56,061 nt of DNA from Gammaproteobacteria bacterium (GCA_029289235.1 JARFTZ010000006.1:1-56061); one strand, 5' to 3'; positions 10,758 through 19,937 are shown, counted from the first letter of the stretch. Notes: generated by a model from the letters alone, not told the origin. Made by a program: numbers and translations.

Positions 10758-11326
10758 CCCCGTTCCCCCGAATGGAGGCCGGCTGGATACCGGGCATCTC
10801 GCACATCGTCTCGCCCAATCAGGACGAACGCCCTGCCGGCGAGACTGTTTCGCTGGTCGTCGTGCATGCCATCAGTCTCCCGCCCGCACAGTTCGGCAGC
10901 GACGACATCACCCGCCTGTTCACCAACACACTCGACCCGAATGCACATCCCTATTTCGCGGCCATCAACCACCTGACCGTTTCCGCGCACTTCCTCATTC
11001 GCCGCGATGGCGAAGCGATTCAATTCGTCTCATGCGACAACCGGGCCTGGCACGCCGGCGTCTCGCGCTGGATGGATCGCGAACGCTGCAACGATTTTTC
11101 CATCGGCATCGAGCTCGAAGGATGCGACGACCGCCCTTTCGAAGACGCGCAATACCAATGCCTGCAGGCAATGATCGAAACGCTGCAAAAAAGCTATCCG
11201 GTCGCGGCGCTGGCAGGACATTCGGATATCGCCCCCGGACGCAAGACCGACCCGGGGCCATTTTTCGCCTGGCATCGGCTGGCACTGCCCGGTTTTCCCC
11301 CACGCTGGACACCCGCAGCGGCATAG
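10754..11326 (+). CDS. ampD: 1,6-anhydro-N-acetylmuramyl-L-alanine amidase AmpD
   Basis: A 190-residue cytoplasmic zinc amidase that removes the stem peptide from anhydro-muropeptides during peptidoglycan recycling. Visible zinc-site elements are VVVHAISLP (first His), WHAGVSRW and the C-terminal GHSDIAPGRKTDPGP, which supplies the second His and the Asp. The length matches E. coli AmpD. The start overlaps the pilR stop (ATGA), so it is the last gene of a PP0621-pilS-pilR-ampD run. I see no ampC or ampR next to it; the LysR gene at 12.4 kb is separated by another gene and is not obviously AmpR. Confidence 0.93.
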   Translation: MTPFPRMEAGWIPGISHIVSPNQDERPAGETVSLVVVHAISLPPAQFGSDDITRLFTNTLDPNAHPYFAAINHLTVSAHFLIRRDGEAIQFVSCDNRAWHAGVSRWMDRERCNDFSIGIELEGCDDRPFEDAQYQCLQAMIETLQKSYPVAALAGHSDIAPGRKTDPGPFFAWHRLALPGFPPRWTPAAA

Positions 11327-11629
11327 ACTGACGTCATTCATCCGGGAAGGAAGGGGCGAGGCCACCGGCAAGCGTATCGTTCTTGCCACACATCGTGGAT
11401 AGCCGCAGGAAAAACAGCATCGCCGCATTGCCCGGCAGGTTCGCGGTTACTAGAATTTGCCGTGTCTGGCGAGTCGCCGGAAGCAGGCATCCGCGCCTGT
11501 TTCCCGTCCGGGATTCAGCCAGCGTCAATGCAACAGGCATTCGCCTGTCGAATGATCCAGCCACTCCGGACCGAAGTCATGCAGCTCCCCACAACCCGCA
11601 TCCCGGTGCGAACACCACAGGAGATTGAT
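11327..11629. other. Non-coding gap upstream of the histone-like gene
   Basis: 303 bp between ampD and the histone-like gene. The frame of the downstream gene stays open to 11462, but that extension has an unrelated composition and no good ribosome site. I see no clear hairpin with a U-tract and no convincing -35/-10 pair. It presumably holds the promoter of the histone-like gene. Confidence 0.5.
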
Positions 11630-12313
11630 ATGGCAACAAGCGCAAAGAAATCCCCGTCCCAAGAGAAATCACCGGCAAAAAAGAGCAGCGCAGCCAAGGC
11701 CCCCGCCAGCAAGCCCGTGGCAAGGAAGACGGCAGCGCCCAAAGCCGCTGAAGCAAAAGCGGACGTAAAAAAAACCGCGACGGCAAAAACCGGAACCGCC
11801 AAGACAGCGACGGCGCGAACTGCAGCACCGAAAGCGGCGGCAAAACCGGCCGCACCGGCCAAGCCCACCGCAAAAAAATCCACCACGGCAGCCAAGCCAG
11901 TGACGGCCAAAGTTGCAAAAGTCACCAAAGCCGCCGCGGTCAAAGCCGCGCCAGTCAAAGCGGTCGGGAAGAAAGCGGCAGCCCCCAAGGCCACCGCCGC
12001 AAAGCCCGCAAGCAAGAAAGCCGTCGCACCGAAAGAAGCAAAGCCGGCCGCGCCCAAACCGGCCGCGACAAAAGCAGCCGCAGCCAAGGCGACCCCCGCC
12101 AAAGCATCCGTCAAGAAGCCTGCAGCGACCAAGGCTGAAACCAAAAAAACAACAGCAAAATCGGCTACCGGCAAAACCGCAGCGAAGAAAGCGGCACCTC
12201 AGGCCACGGCAGCGTCCTCGCCCCAGCCATCGACGGCAGCGGCGCCGGGAAAGAAATCCGCACTCAATCCGTCCGGCGCCTGGCCCTTCCCGACCGGATC
12301 ACGTCCGAAGTAG
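11630..12313 (+). CDS. Histone H1-like, lysine/alanine/proline-rich DNA-binding protein
   Basis: 227 residues, almost entirely K, A, P, T and S in imperfect repeats of the form AAKPA/KKAAAPK, strongly basic. The C-terminus, ALNPSGAWPFPTGSRPK, matches the WPFPTG tail I recall from betaproteobacterial H1-like proteins. Such proteins coat and compact DNA; the related AlgP of Pseudomonas influences alginate genes. The start at 11630 is preceded by CAGGAG, a strong ribosome site, and excludes the non-repetitive upstream extension. Repetitive sequence makes repeat number likely to vary between strains. No operon partner is apparent. Confidence 0.85.
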   Translation: MATSAKKSPSQEKSPAKKSSAAKAPASKPVARKTAAPKAAEAKADVKKTATAKTGTAKTATARTAAPKAAAKPAAPAKPTAKKSTTAAKPVTAKVAKVTKAAAVKAAPVKAVGKKAAAPKATAAKPASKKAVAPKEAKPAAPKPAATKAAAAKATPAKASVKKPAATKAETKKTTAKSATGKTAAKKAAPQATAASSPQPSTAAAPGKKSALNPSGAWPFPTGSRPK

Positions 12314-12399
12314 GAAAGCGCCGCCCGAAACGGGGCAGCAGCACATGTGCCCCGTCCGGCTCTTTTTCCAGCGCCAGGCGAGAGGCGCGGCGCTCCCGA

Positions 12400-13308
12400 T
12401 CAGAGCGCTTCCTGCTCCCGGTAGATTCTCGCCTGCTCGCGCAACCAGCCGCAAAAGGCCTGTAGCGACTCGGATTCCATCTTGTCCTCGGGGTAAACGA
12501 GGTAATAACTGCGCTGGTTGTGCAAAACCTGCGGGCACGGCACAACCAGTTCGCCCGAGGCAATCTCTTTCAGGACGAAGAAGCGCGGCATCAGCGCGAC
12601 GCCAAGCCCCGCCTTCGCTGCCTCGACGAGCATGGCGAACACTTCGTAGCGCGAGCCGCCCATGGCGTTGACATTCGCCAGCCCCGCCACCTCGAACCAC
12701 TCACGCCAGGCATCCGGGCGCGAGGACTGATGCAGCAGCGGCATCTGCTCCAGATCCGACGGCTCCACGGAAGTCTTGCCTTTCAGAAGCTGTGGCGTGC
12801 ACACCGGCACCATTTCCTCGCCGAACAAATACTCCGTAATGGCGCCCGGCCACACCGGATCGCCGAAGTGGATGGCGGCATCGAACGGCGTATCGATGAA
12901 CATGAACGGTTCGTTGCGCGTCGTCAGGTCAAGCGTGATTTCCGGATTATGTGACTGGAAATCGGCAAGCCGCGGGATCAGCCAGCGGTTGGCGAAGGTC
13001 GGGATGACGGCCAGTTCGAGCACCCGCCCGGCATTGCGGTGCGCCATCAGCGAGAGGGTGTCGTGCTCGATCCGCTTCAGGTTCTCCCGCACCTGCCGCG
13101 CATAGATCTGCCCGGCAGAGGAAAGCGTCACACGCTTCTTGACCCGATTGAACAACTGCACGCCAAGGTAATCTTCCAGCGCTGAAATCTTCCGGCACAC
13201 CGCGCTCTGGGTCAGGGACAACTCCTCGGCGGCACGCGTGAAGCTCTGATGCCTCGCGGCCGTTTCGAAGGCAACGAGGAGATCCGTGCCGGGAATTTTT
13301 CTGCGCAT
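12400..13308 (-). CDS. LysR-family transcriptional regulator, GcvA-like
   Basis: 302 residues. The winged helix-turn-helix is at 8-66 (FETAARHQSFTRAAEELSLT, then QSAVCRKISALEDYLGVQLF). A two-lobed periplasmic-binding-like effector domain follows, with TFANRWLIPRLADFQ and DAAIHFGDPVWPG, typical of the GcvA/AmpR branch. The frame is open upstream to 13437; I chose 13308 (MRRKIPGTDLL) because it gives standard length and starts just before the helix-turn-helix. It is transcribed away from the NAD-glutamate dehydrogenase, so it may control that gene, as LysR regulators often act on the divergent neighbour. The inducer is unknown. Confidence 0.88.
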   Translation of the reverse strand: MRRKIPGTDLLVAFETAARHQSFTRAAEELSLTQSAVCRKISALEDYLGVQLFNRVKKRVTLSSAGQIYARQVRENLKRIEHDTLSLMAHRNAGRVLELAVIPTFANRWLIPRLADFQSHNPEITLDLTTRNEPFMFIDTPFDAAIHFGDPVWPGAITEYLFGEEMVPVCTPQLLKGKTSVEPSDLEQMPLLHQSSRPDAWREWFEVAGLANVNAMGGSRYEVFAMLVEAAKAGLGVALMPRFFVLKEIASGELVVPCPQVLHNQRSYYLVYPEDKMESESLQAFCGWLREQARIYREQEAL

Positions 13309-13385
13309 TGCAACATTCCGAATCAGAACAATCTCGTGAATATACATCGTTTGCCATTGCCTGGAAACGTGCAAAGAATGAGCTA

Positions 13386-13398
13386 CGTTTAATAAACG
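13386..13398. promoter_or_regulatory. Palindrome in the LysR-glutamate dehydrogenase intergenic region
   Basis: CGTTTAATAAACG is a perfect 13-bp odd palindrome midway in the 206-bp divergent gap. Its position suits a LysR-regulator binding site, but it does not by itself show the extended T-N11-A spacing, so this is a weak call. Confidence 0.35.
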
Positions 13399-13514
13399 AT
13401 CGTTGATGAAGTTATTTAGCCGCAGTTTATGAATCATCCCCGTTTCTAATCACACCACCGTCCCGGTCGGCCCCGGTTTGCCATGCCGGAACCTCGCCGG
13501 GCGAGGAGACAAGA

Positions 13515-16500
13515 ATGCTCAATGAGTCGAATTTCTCCAGCAGCCTCCAGCGAAACCTTCGCGAAATTTCCGAACGACAGAAAATTTCCCCCGCGCTGAC
13601 CGACCATCTGGCCAGCTACTTCGCCGACATCGACGCCGACAATTTCGGCGACGCCCGTCTTGAAGAGTTGCACGGCGGCGCCCTCCAGCATTTCCGGCTC
13701 GGCCAGTCGCGCATCCCGGACAAGGCCGCGGTCGCCCTCTACACGCCCGACTTCGACCGCCACGGCTGGCACTCGCCGCACACGGTCATCGACATCGTCA
13801 CCGACGACATGCCGTTCCTCGTCGACTCGGTCACCATGGTCATCTTCAACAAAGGGCTGGTCATCCACCGCCTGCTCCACCCGGTTCTCGGCATCGAGCG
13901 CGACGCGCAGAACCGCCACCTGCGCAGCGCCCCGCGCGGCACGCCAGGCACCCGCAACGAATCGTGGATCCACCTGGAAATCGACCGCATCGGCGATACG
14001 CAACAACAGCAGGCGCTGCAGGAAGAGATCGTGCAGGTCCTCGCCGACATCCGCGCCTCGGTCGAGGACTTTGCCGCCATGCGCGAACGCGTCACCACGG
14101 CGATCAACGACTTGGCCGCCCAACCCGCGGACGACACAGAGGAAATCAGCGAGATCAGCGATTTCCTGCGCTGGACGGCGAGCGAGAACTTCGTCTTCCT
14201 CGGATACGCCCATTACGCCGTGAGCGGCGACGAACTGGCACGCACACCGGACGGCGGCCTCGGCCTGCTGCGCCGCGCCGACCATCCGCGCTTCGGCCAC
14301 TGCCGCGCAGGCATCCCGAGCAAGCTCGCCGACGTCGAAAAACTCCCGTCGGCGCTGACCCTGGTCAAGGCCGACGCGCGTTCCATCGTCCATCGTTCCG
14401 GCTACCTCGACTTCATCGGCGTCCTGCAACGCGACGCCGCCGGCCGCATCGTCGGCCAGCACGTCTTCGTCGGCCTGTACGCGGCGCATGTCTACCATAT
14501 TTCCACCAGCGAGATTCCCGTCGTGCGCGGCAAGGTCGCGGCGGTGCGCGCCGCCTGCAGCTTCGTCCCCGGCGGGCACAACGACAAGACGCTGCGCAAC
14601 ATCCTCGAAACCTACCCACGCGACGAACTGATCGAAATCGACACCGCCGACCTGCAGCGCATCGCGCACGGCATCGTCATGCTTTACGAACATCAACGGG
14701 TCCGCGTCTTCCTGCGCAACGACCGCTGGTGCCGCTACGTCTCGGCGCTGATCTACACGCCGCGCGACCGCCTCGACACAACCATCCGCAAGCGCATCAC
14801 CGGCCTCATCCGCGACACGCTGCAGGCCGAGAGCGTCGATTTCTTCCTCACTGTCGGCGAATCGCGCATGGCGCGCCTGCACCTGATCGCCCGCACCCCC
14901 GAGGGACGTTGCTACGAGTACGACGAAGACGCCATCGAGCGCGAGGTCGCCCGCATCGTCCGCGGCTGGCAGGACGAACTGCAGCACAACCTCGTCGAAC
15001 ACTGTGGCGAGGAACTGGGCAACGCCTTGCTGCGGCGCTACGGTGCCTCCCTGCCGCTGGCCTATCAGGACCAGGTGCCGCCAAGTTCCGCCGTCTCCGA
15101 CCTGGAACGTCTGGAAGCCGCCGAGCGCAGCGGCCGCATCGAGATCAAGCTCAACGCCCCCTACGGCGACGATGGCTCGCACCAGCACATCAAGCTGTTC
15201 TTCAAGGGCCAGCCGCGACCGCTGTCGACGATCCTGCCGGTCTTCGAGAACCTCGGGCTGACCGTACTCTCCGAACAACCCTTCCGGCTCGCCGAACTGG
15301 CGCTGCACATCGCCGACTTCGCGGTGCAATTGCCGGCCCCCGCCGCGCTGGACGACGAAGCCGCCCGCCGCGCTTTCCTCGAACTCGTCGAGAAGCTGCT
15401 GCGCGGCGAGGCCGAGAACGACGGTTTCAACCGCCTCGCACTGCTCGCCGGGCTCGACGGACGCCGCGTCGCCATCCTGCGCGCCTACGGCCGCTACCTG
15501 CGCCAGGCCGGCCTGCCGTTCAGCCAGGTCTATATCGAGCGCTGCCTGGCCAGCCATCCGCAAATCGCCCGCCTGCTCTCCGACCTGTTCGACGCCCGCT
15601 TCGACCCGAACGGCAGCGACGAACGCGCCATGGAAATCGACAACGAACTGACCGCGGCCCTTTCCCGGGTCAGCAACCTCGACGACGACCGCATCCTTTC
15701 CGGCTACCGCACCGCCTTCCACGCCACCATGCGCACCAACGCCTGGCAGACCGACGCCAAGGGCCAGCCGAAGGACTACCTGTCGTTCAAGATTTCCTCG
15801 AAGCTGATCCCCTTCCTGCCCAAGCCGGTGCCGCTCTTTGAAATCTTTGTCTACAGCCCGCGCATGGAAGGCATCCACATGCGCGGCTCGTCCGTCTCCC
15901 GCGGCGGCCTGCGCTGGTCCGACCGCATGGAGGACTACCGCACCGAAGGACTGGCCCTCGTCAAGGCGCAGATGGTCAAGAACGTCGTCGGCGTGCCGCT
16001 CGGCGCCAAGGGCTGCTTCGTCGGCAAGCGCCTGCCGCCGCCGAGCGAGCGCGACGCCTGGCTGGCCGAAGGCATCGCCTGCTACCAGATCTACATCCGG
16101 GGCCTGCTCGACGTCACCGACAACCTGATCGGCGGCAAGGTCGTCCCGCCGGCGCACGTGCGCCGTCACGACGGCGACGACCCGTACCTCGTCGTCGCCG
16201 CCGACAAGGGCACCGCGACCTTCTCCGACTACGCCAACGCCATCGCCATCGAATACGGCTTCTGGCTCGGCGACGCCTTCGCTTCCGGCGGCTCGGCCGG
16301 CTACGACCACAAGAAGATGGGCATCACCGCCCGCGGCGCGTGGGAAGCCGTCAAGCGCCACTTCCGCGAACTCGGGCGCGACACGCAGAACGAACCCTTC
16401 ACTGCGGTCGGCATCGGCGACATGTCCGGCGACGTCTTCGGCAACGGCCTGCTGCGTTCGGACAAGACGCTGCTCGTTGCCGCCTTCGACCACCGGCACA

Positions 16501-18191
16501 TCTTCCTCGACCCGAATCCCGATCCCGCGAAGAGCTTCGCCGAACGGCAACGCCTGTTCGACCTGCCGCGTTCGTCGTGGGACGACTACGACAAGGCGCT
16601 GATTTCCGAAGGCGGCGGCGTGTGGAAGCGTGACGTCAAGAGCATTCCGCTCTCGCCGCAGGTCCGTGCGCGGCTGGGCGTGGATGCCGAACAAATGACG
16701 CCGAACGAACTGATGAGCGCCATCCTCAAGGCACCGGTCGACCTCCTCTACAACGGCGGCATCGGCACCTATTTCAAGGCCAGCAGCCAGAGCCACCAGG
16801 ACGCCAACGACCGCGGCAACGACGCCATCCGCGTCGATGCCAGCGACCTGCGCGCCAAGGTCGTCGGCGAAGGCGGCAACCTCGGCTTCACGCAGAAGGC
16901 CCGGATCGAGTACGCGATGAACGGCGGCCTGATCTACACCGACGCACTCGACAACTCGGCCGGCGTCGGCACCTCCGACCACGAGGTCAACATCAAGATT
17001 CTGACCTCCAGCCTGCTGCAGAGCGGCGACATGACACTCAAGCAGCGCGACGCCCTGCTCGCCTCGATGACCGACGACGTCGGGCGCCGGGTCCTCGTCG
17101 ACAACTACCAGCAGACGCAGGCCGTCTCGCTCGAGGCCACCTACGGACGCGAGCTGCTCAACGCGCACGGGCAGTGGATCCGCCACCTCGAAGCCAAGGG
17201 CGGACTCAACCGCGCCATCGAGTTCCTGCCCGACGAGAAGCATCTCATCGAACGCGCCCAGATGGGCCTCGGCCTCACCGCGCCGGAAATCGCCATCCTC
17301 CTCGCCTACACCAAGATCGCCCTGAAGCAGGCCATCCTCGACTCGTCGCTGCCCGATGCGCCGGCCTTCCAGCCGCTGCTCGTCGGCTACTTCCCCGACG
17401 CGGTCGCGGAAAAATGTGCGGAACAGATTCCCGCGCACCCCTTGCGGCGCGAGATCATCACCACCCAGATCGTCAGCCGCCTGGTCAACCGGATGGGCAC
17501 CACCTTTGTCCAGCAGGTCGGCGATGAAACCGGCGCCGATCTGGAGCAGATCGTCTCGGCGTGGTACGCCGCATCCGAACTGCTCGGCGCCGAAGCCTTG
17601 TGGAAGGAGATCGAGGCACTCGACCTGAAGGTCGCCTCGCCGCAGCAGATGGCCTTGATGACCGCGCTGCGCGAGATGGTAAGCGCTGCCACGCTGCAGC
17701 TCCTGGCCTCGCAGAACGCCCGTGCGCCGATCGCCGAAGTCGTCGCCGCCTATCGCGACGCGCTCGCCCAGGCCATCGCCGAAGCGCGAAGCGGCAAGGA
17801 AGGCGTCGAGGCTATCGCGGGACTGCTCGACGCCCGCGCGCGCATCGTCGGCGTCATCGAGCTCGTCGACCTCGCGCGCAGCGGCAACCAGCCGCTCGCC
17901 GACGTCGCCAGTGCCTGCGCCGGACTCGACGCCGGCCTTGATCTCGCCTGGTTAAGCAACGCCATCGCCAACCTCCCGGCCAGCAACCGCTGGCAGGCCC
18001 GCGCCCGGGCGCAACAGGCCAGTGACCTGCGCACGTTGCGACAGGCGCTGCTCCAGCGGGCCCCGCTGGAATCGGCGGTGGTGAATGCCGGCCGCGCCGT
18101 GGTCGAGGAACTCAAGCGCAACGCGCCGCAGGACCTGGCGATGCTCTCGGCTGGGCTGATTGAACTCAAGCGCATACTGCTTCCCGCCTGA
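13515..18191 (+). CDS. gdhB: NAD-specific glutamate dehydrogenase, large (180-kDa) class
   Basis: 1,558 residues, matching the large NAD-GDH class known from Streptomyces and Pseudomonas. It deaminates glutamate to 2-oxoglutarate and ammonia, mainly for catabolism. The N-terminal ~700 residues are the regulatory region (for example MPFLVDSVTMVIFNKGLVIH, ACT-like). The catalytic dehydrogenase core begins around residue 790 with RGGLRWSDRMEDYRTEG and the substrate/Lys segment LVKAQMVKNVVGVPLGAKG. NAD-domain features FTAVGIGDMSGDVFGNG and VVGEGGNLG follow. It stands alone between a divergent LysR gene and a strong terminator. In this class activity is typically allosterically controlled by amino acids. 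Confidence 0.95.
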   Translation: MLNESNFSSSLQRNLREISERQKISPALTDHLASYFADIDADNFGDARLEELHGGALQHFRLGQSRIPDKAAVALYTPDFDRHGWHSPHTVIDIVTDDMPFLVDSVTMVIFNKGLVIHRLLHPVLGIERDAQNRHLRSAPRGTPGTRNESWIHLEIDRIGDTQQQQALQEEIVQVLADIRASVEDFAAMRERVTTAINDLAAQPADDTEEISEISDFLRWTASENFVFLGYAHYAVSGDELARTPDGGLGLLRRADHPRFGHCRAGIPSKLADVEKLPSALTLVKADARSIVHRSGYLDFIGVLQRDAAGRIVGQHVFVGLYAAHVYHISTSEIPVVRGKVAAVRAACSFVPGGHNDKTLRNILETYPRDELIEIDTADLQRIAHGIVMLYEHQRVRVFLRNDRWCRYVSALIYTPRDRLDTTIRKRITGLIRDTLQAESVDFFLTVGESRMARLHLIARTPEGRCYEYDEDAIEREVARIVRGWQDELQHNLVEHCGEELGNALLRRYGASLPLAYQDQVPPSSAVSDLERLEAAERSGRIEIKLNAPYGDDGSHQHIKLFFKGQPRPLSTILPVFENLGLTVLSEQPFRLAELALHIADFAVQLPAPAALDDEAARRAFLELVEKLLRGEAENDGFNRLALLAGLDGRRVAILRAYGRYLRQAGLPFSQVYIERCLASHPQIARLLSDLFDARFDPNGSDERAMEIDNELTAALSRVSNLDDDRILSGYRTAFHATMRTNAWQTDAKGQPKDYLSFKISSKLIPFLPKPVPLFEIFVYSPRMEGIHMRGSSVSRGGLRWSDRMEDYRTEGLALVKAQMVKNVVGVPLGAKGCFVGKRLPPPSERDAWLAEGIACYQIYIRGLLDVTDNLIGGKVVPPAHVRRHDGDDPYLVVAADKGTATFSDYANAIAIEYGFWLGDAFASGGSAGYDHKKMGITARGAWEAVKRHFRELGRDTQNEPFTAVGIGDMSGDVFGNGLLRSDKTLLVAAFDHRHIFLDPNPDPAKSFAERQRLFDLPRSSWDDYDKALISEGGGVWKRDVKSIPLSPQVRARLGVDAEQMTPNELMSAILKAPVDLLYNGGIGTYFKASSQSHQDANDRGNDAIRVDASDLRAKVVGEGGNLGFTQKARIEYAMNGGLIYTDALDNSAGVGTSDHEVNIKILTSSLLQSGDMTLKQRDALLASMTDDVGRRVLVDNYQQTQAVSLEATYGRELLNAHGQWIRHLEAKGGLNRAIEFLPDEKHLIERAQMGLGLTAPEIAILLAYTKIALKQAILDSSLPDAPAFQPLLVGYFPDAVAEKCAEQIPAHPLRREIITTQIVSRLVNRMGTTFVQQVGDETGADLEQIVSAWYAASELLGAEALWKEIEALDLKVASPQQMALMTALREMVSAATLQLLASQNARAPIAEVVAAYRDALAQAIAEARSGKEGVEAIAGLLDARARIVGVIELVDLARSGNQPLADVASACAGLDAGLDLAWLSNAIANLPASNRWQARARAQQASDLRTLRQALLQRAPLESAVVNAGRAVVEELKRNAPQDLAMLSAGLIELKRILLPA

Positions 18192-18209
18192 TCGGCCTCG
18201 GCTCAAAGG

Positions 18210-18241
18210 ACCGGATGACCAACACGTCATCCGGTTTTTTT
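18210..18241 (+). terminator. Rho-independent terminator after glutamate dehydrogenase
   Basis: ACCGGATGAC (18210-18219), 6-nt loop, GTCATCCGGT (18226-18235), then a continuous T tract to 18241. A perfect 10-bp stem beginning 19 bp after the stop codon. Confidence 0.95.
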
Positions 18242-18271
18242 CATCAACCTCAAGCAAATGCGCCCTACACT

Positions 18272-18292
18272 ATGCGCACCATTAATGCGCAT
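18272..18292. promoter_or_regulatory. Likely operator of the ccdAB remnant
   Basis: ATGCGCA (18272-18278) and TGCGCAT (18286-18292) form a perfect 7-bp inverted repeat with a 7-bp spacer, 11 bp before the antitoxin start. A third ATGCGC half-site lies just upstream, near 18258. Clustered half-sites of this kind are usual for autoregulated toxin-antitoxin promoters. Confidence 0.5.
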
Positions 18293-18303
18293 GGCGAGCA
18301 AAA

Positions 18304-18543
18304 ATGCCTACATTGCTGGCAACCGCCAACAGCCGCAGACCCGCCGGCGGGAAAAGGGCCGCCAACCTGAGCCTCAGCACCGACGTTCTCGAAGCGGCCA
18401 GAAACCTGAACATCAATCTCTCGCAGGTCTGCGATGACTACCTGCGCGAATTCGTACGACGTGAGCAGGCACGACGCTGGCGTCTAGAGCATGCCGAATT
18501 CATCGCTGCGTACAACTCCACGAGGTGCAAAGCGATCTGCTGA
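18304..18543 (+). pseudogene. ccdA: CcdA-family antitoxin lacking its C-terminal toxin-binding tail
   Basis: 79 residues. The N-terminal part is a normal CcdA ribbon-helix-helix (RAANLSLSTDVLEAARNLNI, then LSQVCDDYLREFVRREQARRW). Homologues continue past AEFIAAYN with a tail of about 15-20 residues ending near FSDGLRSF, which wraps the toxin. Here the frame turns into STRCKAIC and stops, because the DNA jumps directly into toxin codons. DNA binding may be retained while neutralisation would be lost. It overlaps the toxin remnant by 19 bp and sits behind a short inverted-repeat operator. Confidence 0.65.
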
Positions 18544-18776
18544 GCGACCTCGACAGCCGCGTGGTGATTCCCCTACGCAGCCTGGAACACTTCCCGAAGG
18601 TCCCCTTGCCCGCCCGACTGACGCCTGTCCTGTGTATCGAAGGCAAGAACTACTTGCTGGAAACGCCTAAGATGGCGGCAATCCCTCGACGGGTACTGAA
18701 ATCGCCTGTTACGTCATTGGCGAATGCTCAGTCCGACATCACGGCAACGCTGAATTTCCTGTTCCACGGCTTCTGA
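18525..18776 (+). pseudogene. ccdB: CcdB-family gyrase toxin missing its N-terminal ~20 residues
   Basis: The reading frame begins at a GTG with VQSDLLSDLDSRVVIPL, which aligns with positions 20 onward of F-plasmid CcdB (VDVQSDIID...VIPL). It ends ATLNFLFHGF, matching the conserved C-terminal gyrase-contact helix (NLMFWGI in F). The first beta strand, normally MQFKVY-like, is missing, and no ribosome site precedes the GTG. The missing toxin N-terminus and missing antitoxin tail are neighbours in intact operons, so one deletion of roughly 110-130 bp explains both. The product is probably non-toxic. It is followed directly by a convergent chromate transporter gene. Confidence 0.65.
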
Positions 18777-18786
18777 ACGAAGCGGA

Positions 18787-19368
18787 TCACACCCATCCCA
18801 ACGCCCCGAGCAACGCACCGGCACCGAGCAACCACAGCAAGTGAATCCGGGTGCGCCAGACGATCAGCGTCGTCACCGCCGTCAGCAGCCACAACGGCCA
18901 CGCCTCGACCGAACCACCCTGCGCGCGGGCCATGATCCAGCCGGTGGCAATGAGCAGGGCGATCACCACCGGCCCCAGGCCCAGTTTGAAAGCGCGCACC
19001 ACACGCCGTTCGCGGTTGCGTTGCCCCCAACGTGCCGCAAAGAAAACGAGCACGCTGCTCGGCAGCAGCATCCCGGTCATCGTCAGGAACGCCCCCAGCA
19101 GGGCCGAACCGTAGCTACCGGCATTCATCCCGACGTTCCAGCCCATCAGCGCGACGAACAGCACGTTCGGCCCCGGCGCGGCCTGCGCCAAGGTGATCGA
19201 ATTGGTAAATTGCGTATCGGTCAGCCACTGCTGACGATCGACCAGATAACGATGCATTTCCGGCAACGTGCTGAACGCCGCTCCGACCGCCATCAGCGAC
19301 AGCGCCAGGTAATGGCCGAACAGCGCGAGCCAGTCGCTCCAGCCAAGATCGAGCGTGATCGCACTCAT
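18787..19368 (-). CDS. Chromate transporter, short-chain CHR subunit 2 (copy A)
   Basis: 193 residues with about six hydrophobic segments, half the length of a full ChrA. The CHR signature is visible in FSTLPEMHRYLVDRQQWLTD and ITLAQAAPGPNVLFVALMGW. Short-chain CHR proteins work as heterodimers and export chromate, or have related anion functions, at the inner membrane. Its start overlaps the stop of the partner upstream (ATGA at 19365-19368), so the two are translationally coupled. A close paralogue of the whole pair lies at 27625-28775. The stop is only 11 bp from the convergent ccdB remnant. Confidence 0.85.
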   Translation of the reverse strand: MSAITLDLGWSDWLALFGHYLALSLMAVGAAFSTLPEMHRYLVDRQQWLTDTQFTNSITLAQAAPGPNVLFVALMGWNVGMNAGSYGSALLGAFLTMTGMLLPSSVLVFFAARWGQRNRERRVVRAFKLGLGPVVIALLIATGWIMARAQGGSVEAWPLWLLTAVTTLIVWRTRIHLLWLLGAGALLGALGWV

Positions 19369-19937
19369 CGTCCGGCTTTCCCGAGTTTCCAATAGGCCAA
19401 CAGACACCCCGCGACGCCCGGGCCGAGAAGGATGACTATCAGCGGCAGGCGGAACAGCGCCACCCCGGCGAAACTGACGGCGCCGAGTGCGATACACAGC
19501 AGCGTCCCCAGCGGATTGCCCTTCAGTGCACTCGCCAGCCGCAGCCCGGCTGCAAGAATCAACCCGGCGGCCACCGCCGCCATCCCGCGCAACGCCCCGA
19601 CTGCCACCGGATGCGCACCGTAGCGCGCATACAACACCGCCAGTACGAGGACCACCAGCGTCGGCACGCACAACATCCCGGCCAGCGCCACCAGCGCGCC
19701 ACGCCAGCCGAAATAGCGGCTGCCGACGATGAGACAGAGGTTGACGACATTCGGCCCGGGCAGCACCTGCGCCACCGCCCATTCCTCGATGAATTCCTCC
19801 TGCGTCAGCCAGCGCTTGCGCACCACCAGCTCATGCTGCACCACCGCGAGAACACCGCCGAAGCCCTGCAACGCCAGCGCGGTCAGGGTAAGAAAAAGAT
19901 CCCGCAACGACTTCGGACGTGTAGGCACATCGGGCAT
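19365..19937 (-). CDS. Chromate transporter, short-chain CHR subunit 1 (copy A)
   Basis: 190 residues, about six membrane segments. It carries the N-half CHR signature LQGFGGVLAVVQHELVVRKR followed by WLTQEEFIEEWAVAQVLPGP. Together with the next gene it forms a split chromate transporter. The frame is open up to 20063, but 19937 (MPDVPTRPKSLRDL) gives the same length as the second copy (28203-28775), so I take it as the start. Upstream DNA is not related to that of copy B. It contains the RAYT element instead. Confidence 0.85.
   Translation of the reverse strand: MPDVPTRPKSLRDLFLTLTALALQGFGGVLAVVQHELVVRKRWLTQEEFIEEWAVAQVLPGPNVVNLCLIVGSRYFGWRGALVALAGMLCVPTLVVLVLAVLYARYGAHPVAVGALRGMAAVAAGLILAAGLRLASALKGNPLGTLLCIALGAVSFAGVALFRLPLIVILLGPGVAGCLLAYWKLGKAGR

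Noticed and set aside
12400-13308. The LysR gene as AmpR controlling a beta-lactamase, given nearby ampD
   Set aside because: No ampC is adjacent, another gene separates it from ampD, and it diverges from glutamate dehydrogenase.
13446-17438. A 1,330-residue open frame antisense to the glutamate dehydrogenase
   Set aside because: It mirrors the real gene codon by codon in high-GC DNA and has no family pattern; the plus-strand protein is unmistakable.
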